NCBI RefSeq assembly: GCF_046630445.1
Contig: NC_092341.1
Location: 220,067,501 to 220,131,500 of the forward strand
DNA: 64,000 nucleotides
Origin: Rutidosis leptorrhynchoides
Lineage: Eukaryota > Streptophyta > Magnoliopsida > Asterales > Asteraceae
Direction of reading: 5' to 3'
Part shown: positions 41,848 through 52,329 of the stretch, piece after piece
Layout of the letters: each line of letters starts with the position of its first letter
Position numbering within the stretch: position 1 is the first letter of the stretch
Made by a program: the position numbers and the translations under genes
Notes under the pieces: model-generated
What the model was told of the DNA's origin: nothing
The model's input: the letters and a program-made list of their open reading frames with translations, nothing else
The model's database searches: none

Positions 41848-43839
41848 TTACAACTCTCCCCCACTTGAACCGGATTGCGACCTCGCAATCCACGCCGCAT
41901 GACAAATAGGAAGATAAACCAAGACATACTCTTCGGGCTCCCAAGTAAACTCGGAACCTATACTTCGACGCCATTGGACTTTAAAAGTTCTCACCTCTTT
42001 ATTTCTCAATTTCTTAACCTTTTCATCAAGTATAGCAACCGGCTCCTCAACATACTCTAACTTATTATTTAGCTCAATCTCGTCTAACGACACCCGCGAA
42101 GAATCATCCGCAAGACACTTACGGAGATGGGAAACATGAAATGTATTATGGATCCCCGCAAGCTCTTCGGGTAATTCCAATCGATATGCAACTTCACCAA
42201 CACGAGCTAAAACTTTAAATGGCCCAATAAACTGAGGAGCTAACTTTCCCCATCTTCGAAATCGAATAATACCCTTCCATGGCGAAACCTTAAGCATTAC
42301 CATGTCGCCTTCTTGAAATTCGATCGTTCGTCTACGTTTATCGGCATACGACTTTTGTCTATCTTGAGCCTTCTTCAAATGATCCCGAATAATATCAATC
42401 TTATTATTCTTCTCCAAAACCAAATCGGTATTCCCGATTTCCCTTTGACCCACTTCACCCCAACAAATTGGAGTTCGACACCTACGCCCATATAGCATCT
42501 CATAAGGTGGCATCCCGATACTAGTATGATAACTATTATTGTACGAGAATTCCACCAAAGGCAAATACTCATCCCAACTTCCACCAAAATTAATAATGCA
42601 GGCCCGTAACATATCTTCCAAAGTTTGATTCGTACGTTCGGTTTGACCGTCCGTTTCAGGATGATACGCCGTGCTCAACTTTAATTGTGTACCCATATCT
42701 TCATGAAACTTTTCCCAAAATCGAGATGTAAAACGGGTGTCCCGATCCGAAATAATAGATATAGGAACTCCTTGTCGCGAGACCACTTCCTTGATAAACA
42801 ATTTAGCCAAGGCCTCCGACGATATTGCTTCTTTAATGGGAAGAAACAAAGCACTTTTCGTTAAACGATCAACTATTACCCAAATTGAATCAAATTGGGT
42901 TCTCGCCGTCTTAGGTAACTTTGTGATGAAATCCATGGTAATATGCTCCCATTTCCACTTCGGGATTTCTAACGGTTGCAATTTACCATACGGCTTTTGG
43001 TGCTCGGCCTTAACTTGCAAATAAGTGACACATTGTTCGACATATTTTACAACATCACGCTTCATGTCCGGCCACCAATAATCCTTCCTCAAATCATGAT
43101 ACATTTTTGTCGCACCCGGATGAATGGAATACTTTGACTTATGTGCTTCATCAAGTAGTACCCGCCAGTAATCACCCATCTTAGGCACCCACACCCTTCC
43201 TTGAAAAGATAACAAACCACGCGAACCCATAGTAATGAATTCCGATTGCCCTACGATTCGTTCAGCATACTTATTGTGAACGTAAGCCTCTATTTGAATC
43301 TCACCAAGCTTCTCAAGGAAATCATTAGTAATGATCAAACATAACGATCCTACCTTTATCGCCGGATGTTGACTCTTTCGACTCAACGCATCCGCGACAA
43401 CGTTCGCCTTGCCCGGATGATAAAGTATCTCACAATCATAGTCCTTTACCACATCCATCCATCTACGTTGACGATAATTCAAATCTCGTTGACTAAAAAG
43501 GTGTTTTAAGTTCTTATGATCCGAATAAATCGTGCACTTAACACCATACAAGTAATGGCGCCAAATTTTCAACGCATGCACCACCGCCGCCAACTCAAGA
43601 TCATGAGTTGGATATCTCGTTTCGTGTTCCTTTAATTGTCGAGAGGCATAAGCGATGACTTTACCTCTTTGCATTAAAACACACCCGAGCCCGTTCAAAG
43701 ACGCATCACAATAAACCGTCATGTCTTCTACCCCTTCCGGTAACACTAACACCGGAGCTTGACATAATTTCTCTTTTAACAATTGAAAAGCAATTTCTTG
43801 CTCGTTCTCCCAATTAAATTTCACGTTCTTTCTTGTCAA
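41848..43839 (-). pseudogene. RNase H, integrase and chromodomain of C
   Basis: Open frame of 663 codons entered by frameshift from RT. The join near 43855 has lost about 10 bases relative to the family. RNase [28 protein letters not shown]. Integrase zinc finger H-H-C with the last CxxC reading CVTY, so one zinc-binding Cys is lost. DDE core: [30 protein letters not shown]. The GPY/F module is [10 protein letters not shown]. The C-terminus holds a chromodomain ([18 protein letters not shown] ... FTWEPEEYV), which is what places C among chromoviruses and in known members directs insertion to heterochromatin. The stop lies 5 nt inside the LTR. Confidence 0.93.
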
Positions 43840-45334
43840 CTTCGTCAGTGGAGAAGAAATCTTGGATAAACCGACGATAATAACCAGCCAATCCGAGAAA
43901 ACTCCGGATTTCCTTAGGCGTAGTCGGTCGTCCCCAACTCTTCATCGTCTCTATCTTCCCCGGGTCTACTTGAATACCGTCCTTGTTAACAATAAGACCA
44001 AGGAATTGAACTTCCCTTAGCCAAAATTCACATTTGGAGAACTTTGCATACAACTTCTCCTTTCGTAACGTCTTCAATACTTCACGCAAATGACGTTCAT
44101 GTTCGTTCATACTTTTTGAGTAGACTAATAGGTCGTCAATAAATACAATTACCGACTTGTCCAACATAGGTTGGCACACTCGGTTCATAAGGTCCATGAA
44201 TGCCGCCGGTGCATTCGTAAGACCAAAAGGCATTACCACAAATTCAAAATGCCCATAACGCATTCGAAAAGCCGTTTTCTCGATGTCTTCCTCACGGACC
44301 CGCATTTGGTGATAGCCGGACCGTAGGTCGATTTTAGAGAAATACGTTGCACCTTGAAGTTGATCAAACAAATTGTCAATCCTAGGTAACGGATAACGAT
44401 TCTTGATCGTCACTTTATTCAACTCTCGGTAATCGATGCACATCCGCATACTACCATCCTTCTTCTTCACAAATAACACCGGAGCGCCCCATGGTGAAGC
44501 ACTCGGTCGAATAAAACCCTTCTCAAGTAACACTTGGGTTTGATTTAGCAATTCTTGCATTTCTGTCGGTGCTAAACGATAAGGAGTTTTAGCAATGGGG
44601 GTAGCCCCCGGAAACAACTCAATGCGAAATTCAACTTGTCTTTCCACCGGAACGCCCGGTAACTCGTCCGAAAAAACGTCCTCAAATTCACTAACAACCG
44701 GAATTTCATGAATAGGTGGTGGCTCATCACGAGCATCAATAACATGGGCAAGAAAAGCCAAGACACCACTAACAAGGAAACGACGTGCCCGTGCAAAAGT
44801 GCATATCGGCACCGGTCTCCTTCACTTATCGCCATGAATAATTAACTCTCCCCCACTTGGGGTCTTTACACGAATAAACTTATCATGGCATGCAATATCG
44901 GCTCTATAACGATCGAGCCAATCCATACCAACAACAATATCAAAATCGCCCAAGGTCATCGGAATGAGATCAATCTCAAAACTTTCGGCACCAAACACAA
45001 CATTACAATTTTTACACACATCAACCACTAGCGCCGTCTTGCCATCCGCTATTTCGACTTCTGCCGGATGACTTAACTTTACTAGCGGTTTATTTAACTT
45101 AGGCACAAATCTTGGAGATACGAAAGACAAATTAGCACCACTATCAAAAAGTATCCGTGCCGGATTAGAGTTAACCATGAAAGCACCTGAGATAACTTCG
45201 TTCGATTGTTTGGCTTCATCATTGGTCATCAAATAGTTTCGACCCCTTGCCGTACCCGCCGCCTTCTCTAACCGTTTAACATTATCATTGCGCATCTCGG
45301 GACACTCCGGCCTCTTGTGCCCTCCTTTCCACAA
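43814..45334 (-). pseudogene. Protease and RT of C, one in-frame stop
   Basis: Protease with LFDSGANLSFVS and the VVGMDWLDRY motif (45334-44822), then an in-frame TGA (44822-44824), then RT in the same frame: [26 protein letters not shown] (motif A Asp intact), [11 protein letters not shown] (catalytic DD intact), [15 protein letters not shown]. The frame is lost at the RT/RNase H border. The upstream part overlaps the gag fragment by a 1-base shift in the second zinc knuckle. Confidence 0.92.
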
Positions 45335-45675
45335 TTAAAACAAGTGAGCTTGGTTGTGGACGATGATTTAGGGCATTCGCGAGCCATGTGCCCCTTTTGA
45401 CCACAATTGTAACAAGAATAGGAAAAATCACCGGAAGTACCCTTCTTCACGCTACCAACACTCTCGGAACCCTTCTTGTGCTTCTTGTTAGAAAAATTTG
45501 AATGACTAGTAGCTTCAAACTTTTTCTTGCCTAGGGTGAAGCCACTCTTTCTCAAGATGAGCGACTCGAACCCCTTGGCCATATCGAACAACTCGTCAAA
45601 ACTCTTCACCACATTTACACTTATCTTATCTTGATAACAATCATTCAACGTTCGGTAAAAGTCTTCCTTCAACAT
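45268..45675 (-). pseudogene. C-terminal gag remnant of C
   Basis: Only the distal part of gag remains: a helical stretch SFDELFDMAKGFESLI, a Lys-rich linker, knuckle CYNCGQKGHMAREC, and a second knuckle starting CFNCGK that is split by a 1-base deletion in a purine run near 45330, its second half GHKRPEC falling in the protease frame. The capsid domain expected upstream is missing. The sequence 45676-45930 has no gag homology I can see, so a deletion removed it. Confidence 0.85.
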
Positions 45676-45920
45676 CTTATCATTCCCGACATACTCCGGG
45701 TTACGCGAACACGTCGCATTAACTTGCTAGTACAACGTCCATCTCGCTTGATGATTGCTAAACACAACACAAATCAATTAGCACAATGTTAGTTCATATA
45801 AATCAAGGCACTAACAATTCTCGATTAGACCCAAAGTCCTACAAGTCCCGCATAAAGCGTACACACAATAAAGTCTAAGTCTAGGCACCTATCTCAAGTC
45901 GCCTAAATCCCTTAGACCAT

Positions 45921-45932
45921 GCTCTGATACCA
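45921..45932 (-). promoter_or_regulatory. Primer binding site, tRNA-iMet, element C
   Basis: Minus strand TGGTATCAGAGC, 2 nt from the 5' LTR end at 45935. Confidence 0.9.
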
Positions 45933-45934
45933 CT

Positions 45935-47910
45935 TGTAACAACCCGACATCTCAAATCCCAAAAAAAAAAAATTTCTGGGCCTGACCATCTGGACGGCGT
46001 CCAGCTTTTAAAACTGGGACGACGTCCAAGCAATTGGGACGGCGTCCCAATGAACTGCCAGGGACTGACCTGGTGTCCCGTTTCACGTACGCGAAAAACC
46101 CGCTTCCCGACATTTTTAAACGAAAACCTTTTTACCACAAGGTAATATAAGTGAAACTAAGAGTTTTGCATAATCAAAATAAGTTTTACATCATCGGGCC
46201 CACGTTGCCTATTTTACGAGTTTCGTTCAAAAATACAAGTTTCGACCAAATACAAGTTTAAGTTCCAAACGACACTAGAGCATGGTGTTTGGGGTTAAAC
46301 TACCCAATCTCGGTCGAACTCCAAAAGCTAACACCCAAAAGCATCCCCTATCAAAACGAGCGGGAGACCACTAATCCAATTGAACGCTCTTACCCTTGTC
46401 AATGCCCGAGCCTATAAAAAGGTAAACAACGAGAGGGTAAGCAAAGCTTAGTGAATGCAATAATTATACGAATACATATATAATATACCTACTTGCAATC
46501 ACTTACACAAATACCGCAAACATACTAGCAAACACAATTAGCTTATCGTCACAAATACAAGCTATAACCTCCAATAATCAAGCTAGCATAACACAAGCGT
46601 ATATAACATGAACAAAGTAATATGCTTACACTACAACACAATGACCATGGTTAACCAATCGTACAAGGAACGGTGTTTAAAGACCGTCGGTGTTCACAAC
46701 AACCATTAGTGCACTTAACACTTCGCACACTAACCCCACGGGTGGCACCTTAACACTTCGGCACTTCACCCCGAGTGGTGTCTTAACACTTCGACACTTC
46801 ACTCTTCACCTTACTTGGAGTGGCATCTTAACACATCGATACTTCCCTCCCGAGTGACGTCTTAACACATCGACACTTCACTCGCCATTTGGACGTGGTG
46901 TCTTAGCACATCGACACTTCACATCTCACACTACACAAATAAACACATTATATATCTACGCATATAATTATTCCACTCACCTTAGAGTCTTCGTGAAAGA
47001 TAACCGAACTTCCAACTTCAATGTAAGGTACCTATTACATTTTAGCACATAATCAATTCACAACTCAAGTCGGTCAAGCAACTCACTCAAAAATCTAGAG
47101 TCTTTTGACCCAAGGTGCAATTCCGACCGATTTTGCACCCTTAACCCTAATAATGGGTTAACTTTACCAAAAACCCTAATTCTAGCCATTAAGGTCTTAA
47201 CACACATTTAATCACCAAGTTGACTTGTCATATATGCAAGACAACCTAGGTCATCAAAGACCCATTTGACCCATTTCAAGGTCAACACACCCATTTGGTT
47301 CACCCACAACCCAAATGACACCCACTAACATTAACTATAAGTGTACTAGTGATTTGCTAGGCCTTTAAGACCCATTTACCCTTTCAAAACCCTAGGTTAG
47401 TCACCATTTGGGTCTTCATGACCCAAACTTACCCAAAACCTCCAAATTACTCACAAATGGGTTTTATGTGCAACACTAACCCAAACCCTAACCCTTAAAC
47501 ACATTAAACTAAGGTAATCAAGTTTAGGGCTTACCACCACAATCAAACCGAAGCTAACGAGGAGATGAACAACTTTAATGCTCGAGCTAGAACCCAAAAC
47601 AAGCTTCTTCCTCTCCTATTTGAGCTTTCTCACACTTAAATGCACTCTCACTCTAGAATTGAAGTGGATGAGGTTTGGTGGTTGGAAATGGAGTAATAAA
47701 GCTCAACAAAACTGATCTAGGGCCTTTAATTCGTCCAGAAAGTGAAATTACCAAAATGCCCATCTAAAATTTCTAAAAAACAAAAAGGCTTGTCTGCCAG
47801 CCATTCTGGACGGCGTCCAGAAAGTTGGACGGCATCCAGGCCTTTAATCTGGGACGGCGTCCCCCCCATTTGGACGGCGTCCCACCAGTCTGAGGAAACC
47901 GGATCTTACA
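45935..47910 (-). repeat. 5' LTR of C
   Basis: 1976 bp, near-identical to the 3' LTR. GGACGGCGTCC motifs at 45992-46047 (three) and 47808-47882 (four). Minisatellite at 46711-46922. Telomere-like CCCTAACCCTT bits near 47485 are isolated, not an array. Confidence 0.93.
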
Positions 47911-49055
47911 CTAGGACTGTAACAGGATGGCGTGTTTGTATAGATTATAGAAAATTAAATGACGCCACCAGAAAAGATCACTTTCCCTTACCTTTCATTG
48001 ATCAAATGTTGGAAAGATTAGCCGGAAATAGTTACTATTGTTTTCTTGAAGGTTTTTCCGGATACTTTCAAATTCCAATAGCACCCGAGGACCAAGAGAA
48101 AACTACGTTCACGTGCCCTTATGGTACTTTTGCTTACAAACGCATGCCATTTGGACTTTGCAACGCCCCTGCAACCTTTCAAAGATGCATGATGGCGATT
48201 TTTCACGACATGATAGAAGAATGCATGGAAGTTTTCATGGATGACTTTTCAGTCTTCGGTGATACTTTTGAAACATGTCTAGTTAATCTTGAACGAATGC
48301 TAATTAGATGCGAACAATCAAATCTAGTTCTTAATTGGGAGAAATGCCATTTCATGGTTAAAGAAGGCATCGTTCTTGGTCATAAAATTTCAAAGGAAGG
48401 AATTGAAGTGGATAGAGCTAAAGTAGATGTAATTGCTAAACTTCCACATCCCACTAATGTTAGAGGAGTTAGGAGTTTTCTAGGGCATGCCGGGTTTTAC
48501 CGACGTTTCATAAAAGATTTTTCTAAAATTGCCACTCCTATGAATAAACTCCTAGAAAAGGATGCTCCATTCATCTTTTCAGATGAATGCATCAAATCTT
48601 TTAATATTCTTAAAGAAAAACTCACTAATGCGCCGATCATGATAACTCCAAATTGGAATCTACCGTTTGAACTTATGTGCGATGCAAGTGATTTTGCAAT
48701 GGGAGCCGTTTTAGGACAAAGGATTGAAAAACGATTTCAACCTATTTATTACGCTAGTAAGACATTACAAGGAGCACAAACGAATTACACAACTACTGAA
48801 AAAGAACTCCTTGCTATTGTCTTTGCTTTTGACAAATTTTGTTCATATCTAGTTTTAGCTAAAACGGTGATCTATACCGACCATTCTGCTCTTAGATACC
48901 TATTTTCGAAACAAGATGCCAAACCACGATTAATCCGTTGGATCTTACTCTTACAAGAGTTCGATATTGAAATCCGAGATAAAAAGGGGGCAGAAAATCT
49001 TGCCGCTGATCATCTTTCTCGTCTTGAAAATCCTGAATTAGAAGTTCTAAATTAA
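47911..49055 (+). pseudogene. RT (main part) and RNase H of A2
   Basis: Continues the RT broken at 39822. Motifs: [19 protein letters not shown], then [21 protein letters not shown] (catalytic pair) and [19 protein letters not shown]. Motif A normally has Asp (FLDGFSGY; A1 has FFDGF). Here it is Glu, which removes the first catalytic carboxylate position. RNase [51 protein letters not shown]. Ends at TAA 49053-49055, an in-frame nonsense before integrase. Confidence 0.93.
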
Positions 49056-50617
49056 TCGGCTATACAAGATAACTTTCCTGATGAATATCTATTGAAGATA
49101 GATTATAATGAAATTCCATGGTTTGCAGACTATGCAAACTATTTAGTATGTGGATTGCTTGAAAAAGGATTGTCGTACCAAAAACAAAAGAAATTCTTTA
49201 GTGATATAAAACACTATTTCTGGGAAGATCCACATTTGTTTAAAAGTTGTCCCGATGGAATAATACGCCGATGTGTATTCAGGGATGAAGCTAGTCAAAT
49301 CTTAAACCATTGTCACACAGGACCAACAGGAGGGCATTATGGGCCTCAACTTACAGCAAGAAAAGTTTACGATGCTGGATTCTATTGGCCTACAATTTTC
49401 AAAGACGCACACCTTCTTTGAAAATCCTGTGATGCTTGTCAAAGGGCCGGAAAAATAAGTCAACGTGATGAAATGCCACAAAATGTCATTCAAGTATGTG
49501 AAGTATTTGACGTTTGGGGTATTGACTTTATGGGTCCATTTCCAAAATCTCATACTACCTCCGTCTCATTCCAATAGGGCAGTATTCCATTTTGGGTTGT
49601 CCCATTCTGATAGTCCACTTCCATAAATAGAAAGGAAAGAAGATATTTCATTGGTGGATCTGGAGAGAAAAGATATTTCATTGGTGGAGAAATAAAGTTA
49701 GTGAGATTTCCTAAAACTGCGTGTTTTTTGTCTGTGGACTATTGGAATGAGACAGAGGGAGTAATAATCTCTACATTCTCGTTGCTATTGATTATGTATC
49801 TAAATGGGCGGAAGCACAAGCTCTCCCAACAAACGATGCACGAGTTGTAGTCAACTTCTTAAAACGTCTTTTTGCGAGGTTCGGAACACCGAAAGCTTTA
49901 ATAAGTGATCGGGGTACTCATTTTTGTAATAATCAACTTGAGAAAGTTCTCAAAAGATATGGAGTAACTCATAAAATCTCCACTGCTTATCATCCACAAA
50001 CAAGTGGACAAGTTGAAAATACCAACCGAGTATTAAAACGTATTTTAGAGAAAACCGTAGGATCAAATCCAAAAGAATGGTCCATGAAATTGGAGGATGC
50101 ACTCTGGGATTTTAGAACAGCCTACAAAACTCCAATTGGAACCACACCTTTCAGACTCGTTTACGGAAAAGCATGTCATCTTCCAGTAGAAATTGAACAC
50201 AAAGCATTTTGGGCTTTGAAGACATGTAATCTTGATTTTCATGAAGCTGGACGTCTACGGTTGAGCAAACTAAACGAATTAGAAGAATTAAGACATGAAG
50301 CATACGAAAATTCGTTAATCTATAAGGAAAGAACGAAGAAATGACATGATAAAAGAATCAGAAGTTCAAAAGAATTCAAAGAAGGAGACAGAGTTCTTCT
50401 TTTCAATTCACGATTCAAGCTATTTCTTGGAAAATTGAAATCAAGATGGTCTGGACCATTCATAGTTAAAAGAGTTTTCCCGTACGGAACAGTAGAATTA
50501 ATAAATTCAAATAGGATTGAATTTAAGGTTAATGGTCACAGAGTTAAACATTACATAGATAATCCAATGGAAGTTGAAGATGGAGTTAATCACAATTTTG
50601 ACACCACAGCTAACTAA
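49056..50617 (+). pseudogene. Integrase of A2, two stops, MITE insertion
   Basis: In frame with RNase H. N-terminal zinc finger: H-x3-H within the NHCHTGPTGGHYGPQ block, then CDAC after a TGA (49419-49421). The catalytic core starts [12 protein letters not shown] 207-bp MITE then intervenes and the frame resumes VAIDYVSKWAEA, LISDRGTHFCNN, SGQVENTNRVLK (DDE triad complete). A TGA at 50342-50344 follows ERTKK (a Trp codon in relatives is likely). The C-terminal part SRWSGPFIVKRVFPYGTVEL is the DNA-binding tail. No chromodomain, as expected for Athila-like elements. Ends at 50617. Confidence 0.92.
49555..49761. mobile_element. Stowaway-type MITE (Tc1/mariner class), 207 bp
   Basis: Flanked by TA at 49553-49554 and 49762-49763. 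Terminal inverted repeats of about 23 bp: left CTACCTCCGTCTCATTCC, right end the reverse complement of CTCCCTCTGTCTCATTCC. The CTCCCTC start and TA target are the Stowaway signature. No coding capacity. Contains an internal short direct repeat AAGATATTTCATTGGTGGA (two copies). Confidence 0.93.
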
Positions 50618-50789
50618 GTAGTGTGAAGTTTCGAATCTTTTTAGGGTAATATATATTTCTGTTAGGGTTAGATATTCTGTTTTCGTGTAGTTTTCGAGAA
50701 TGGAATCCGAATGGTCTTTCCCTAGCAGACCCTAAAGAACTAGTCTTCTCCCCCCATTCTAAATTTTTATTTTTTTTAGGTTTTACGAG

Positions 50790-51206
50790 ATGAAGAATTC
50801 CTTTGATCTGAACCATGGTCTAATGCTACACGCTATGATTACTAAACGTAATAATGACACACTTTCGAGTGAACTGGTATCCTTCATAAGAGGCAAAATG
50901 GACGGAGTAAGAAAAGAACTCAGGAAAGATCATCATAAGATACATTTTGGTAAAGGAAAATCAAAATCCGCAACAAAAAGAAGAGCACGACACCTTGAAA
51001 GATGTTATAAATGCGGAAAATGGTCACACGGAGGTAAATGTTCAAATAATCAAACATATTCAAATACCGAATTTGTTACTCTATGCAGAGAAGGACCGTT
51101 CATATGTTTAGAAGAAAAGATATTGAAGAATCAAGGTTATGCTTACGTAGCTATGGAAAACCAAATCACACGACTCTCCTATGAGTCGACTAAAGCAGGT
51201 CTCTGA
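50790..51206 (+). CDS. Post-pol zinc-knuckle ORF of A2 (138 codons)
   Basis: Intact small ORF starting MKNSFDLNHGLMLH, 172 bp after integrase, plus strand. N-terminal half is basic (about residues 45-70: RKELRKDHHKIHFGKGKSK, KRRARH). Then comes one CCHC knuckle CYKCGKWSHGGKC (C-x2-C-x4-H-x3-C) and a hydrophobic/mixed tail. Probably a nucleic-acid-binding accessory protein of the element. It is not the gag knuckle, which is elsewhere and of different sequence. I know no named family for it. It has stayed open although gag and pol are broken, which may be chance over 138 codons. Confidence 0.6.
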   Translation: MKNSFDLNHGLMLHAMITKRNNDTLSSELVSFIRGKMDGVRKELRKDHHKIHFGKGKSKSATKRRARHLERCYKCGKWSHGGKCSNNQTYSNTEFVTLCREGPFICLEEKILKNQGYAYVAMENQITRLSYESTKAGL

Positions 51207-52329
51207 GAATTCTTTCTCACAGGTAAGTATGTACAGTTTTTATTTTTATTTTTATTGCTTTTAACGTTTTGATAATAAACGCTAAATCGTTCGCTATAAA
51301 GTATTAAATTGGTATTCAATAAAATTAGGTATGCGTAACCGAAATTATTGATATCATACAAAAGTTTATTACATCACTGCGAAATTTACCGTTTATTCTT
51401 AAGGTATAAATATCTTTAATCAATCAAACTAAAATATTTCAAAAATTCGTCAGGAGTAAAAGTAGGTTATGGAACCGAAATTACTTTACCGAAAAGAGGG
51501 GCGTATATTTTTGATAATATTTGATTGATTAAAGTGGGATAAAAGACCAAAAAGATTTTTAATTTTTTTTTACCATGTTTTTAAAATTAATATATAAATA
51601 TTAAATTAATATTGTAAACTTTTTAAAATCAATATATTCAAGTTTATAAATATTTGAAAAATTAATATTTTTAATATAAGTTTGTATGTATAAAAATATT
51701 AATAATATGAATTTTTAATTTTATGCATTTTAAATTTAAGTTTGGTGTGAATTTAAAAACAAAAATTTATTTTATTTCACTAAGTTAAAAATATGATTTT
51801 TAAAATTCGTCGTGAGTTGAAAACTAGGTCGTTGAACCGAAATTGCTTTACCCAAGGGTGGGACGAGAACTTTTATTATCATTATTTTTAATATTATTGA
51901 ATTAAAGTATGCCAAAAACATTTAAAAAACCCAAAAATCTTTGCTTTTAAAACGACGCTTAAAAAGTAACAAATTTTAAAACTTTGTTGAGAGACGGACT
52001 AGGACAACGATTCGAAACGCCCTCACTCCTAAAAAAACAAATTTTTAAAATTTATTGATTTATGTTTTAAAAGTATAAGGTTTTTATAAAAAAAATAAAA
52101 AAAAAACAAAAAAAACCCTGCACCCCATTTGATCGCATGGGGTTTGTACTTGGAATCCATGCGGTCGCATGGAGACCAAATGCAGGTCAGGTACAAAACT
52201 TCCATCAAGTTCTGCTTCTGCTCCCCACATTTTACACATACACATACGAGCAAACACACACATAAACTCTAAAAATCATTAATTTTCACCCAAATTTCAC
52301 CAAATTTCTCACAAAACTTCGCTACAATC
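51207..52329 (+). promoter_or_regulatory. Intergenic region before the spliced post-pol ORF, with palindrome pair
   Basis: About 1.1 kb of AT-rich DNA with no ORF. At 52125-52140 (CCATTTGATCGCATGG) and 52157-52172 (CCATGCGGTCGCATGG) it carries the family's palindrome pair, followed by ATGCAGGTCAGGTACAAAAC. The LTR of A1 has GGGTCAGGTCCTATAAATTT at the same distance. The region thus looks like a copy or counterpart of the LTR promoter, with the TATA box decayed. Confidence 0.55.

Larger units (their letters stand above)
39823..41852 (-). repeat. 3' LTR of C
   Basis: 2030 bp. Directly follows (on the minus strand) the polypurine tract AAGTGGGGGAGAGT (complement at 41853-41866). Holds a palindromic GGACGGCGTCC cluster near each end and a minisatellite in the middle. 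It differs from the 5' LTR by an extra 33-bp minisatellite unit, an extra motif copy and scattered substitutions. Confidence 0.93.
39823..47910 (-). mobile_element. Complete chromovirus C inserted in RT of A2
   Basis: LTRs 39823-41852 (3') and 45935-47910 (5'), TG...CA ends, flanked by CTAGG at 39818-39822 and 47911-47915. Internal region of 4.1 kb: tRNA-iMet primer binding site, gag remnant, protease, RT, RNase H, integrase and a C-terminal chromodomain. It has complete ends but lacks the N-terminal half of gag and has frameshifts, so it is non-autonomous. Confidence 0.95.

Noticed and set aside
41428..47500. Telomere-like CCCTAACCCTT in the LTRs of C
   Set aside because: Only isolated copies at homologous LTR positions, not an array.
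47742..47910. Apparent N-terminal extension of the A2 reverse transcriptase ORF
   Set aside because: It is the 5' LTR of element C reading by chance into RT. The true RT upstream part is at 38444-39822.
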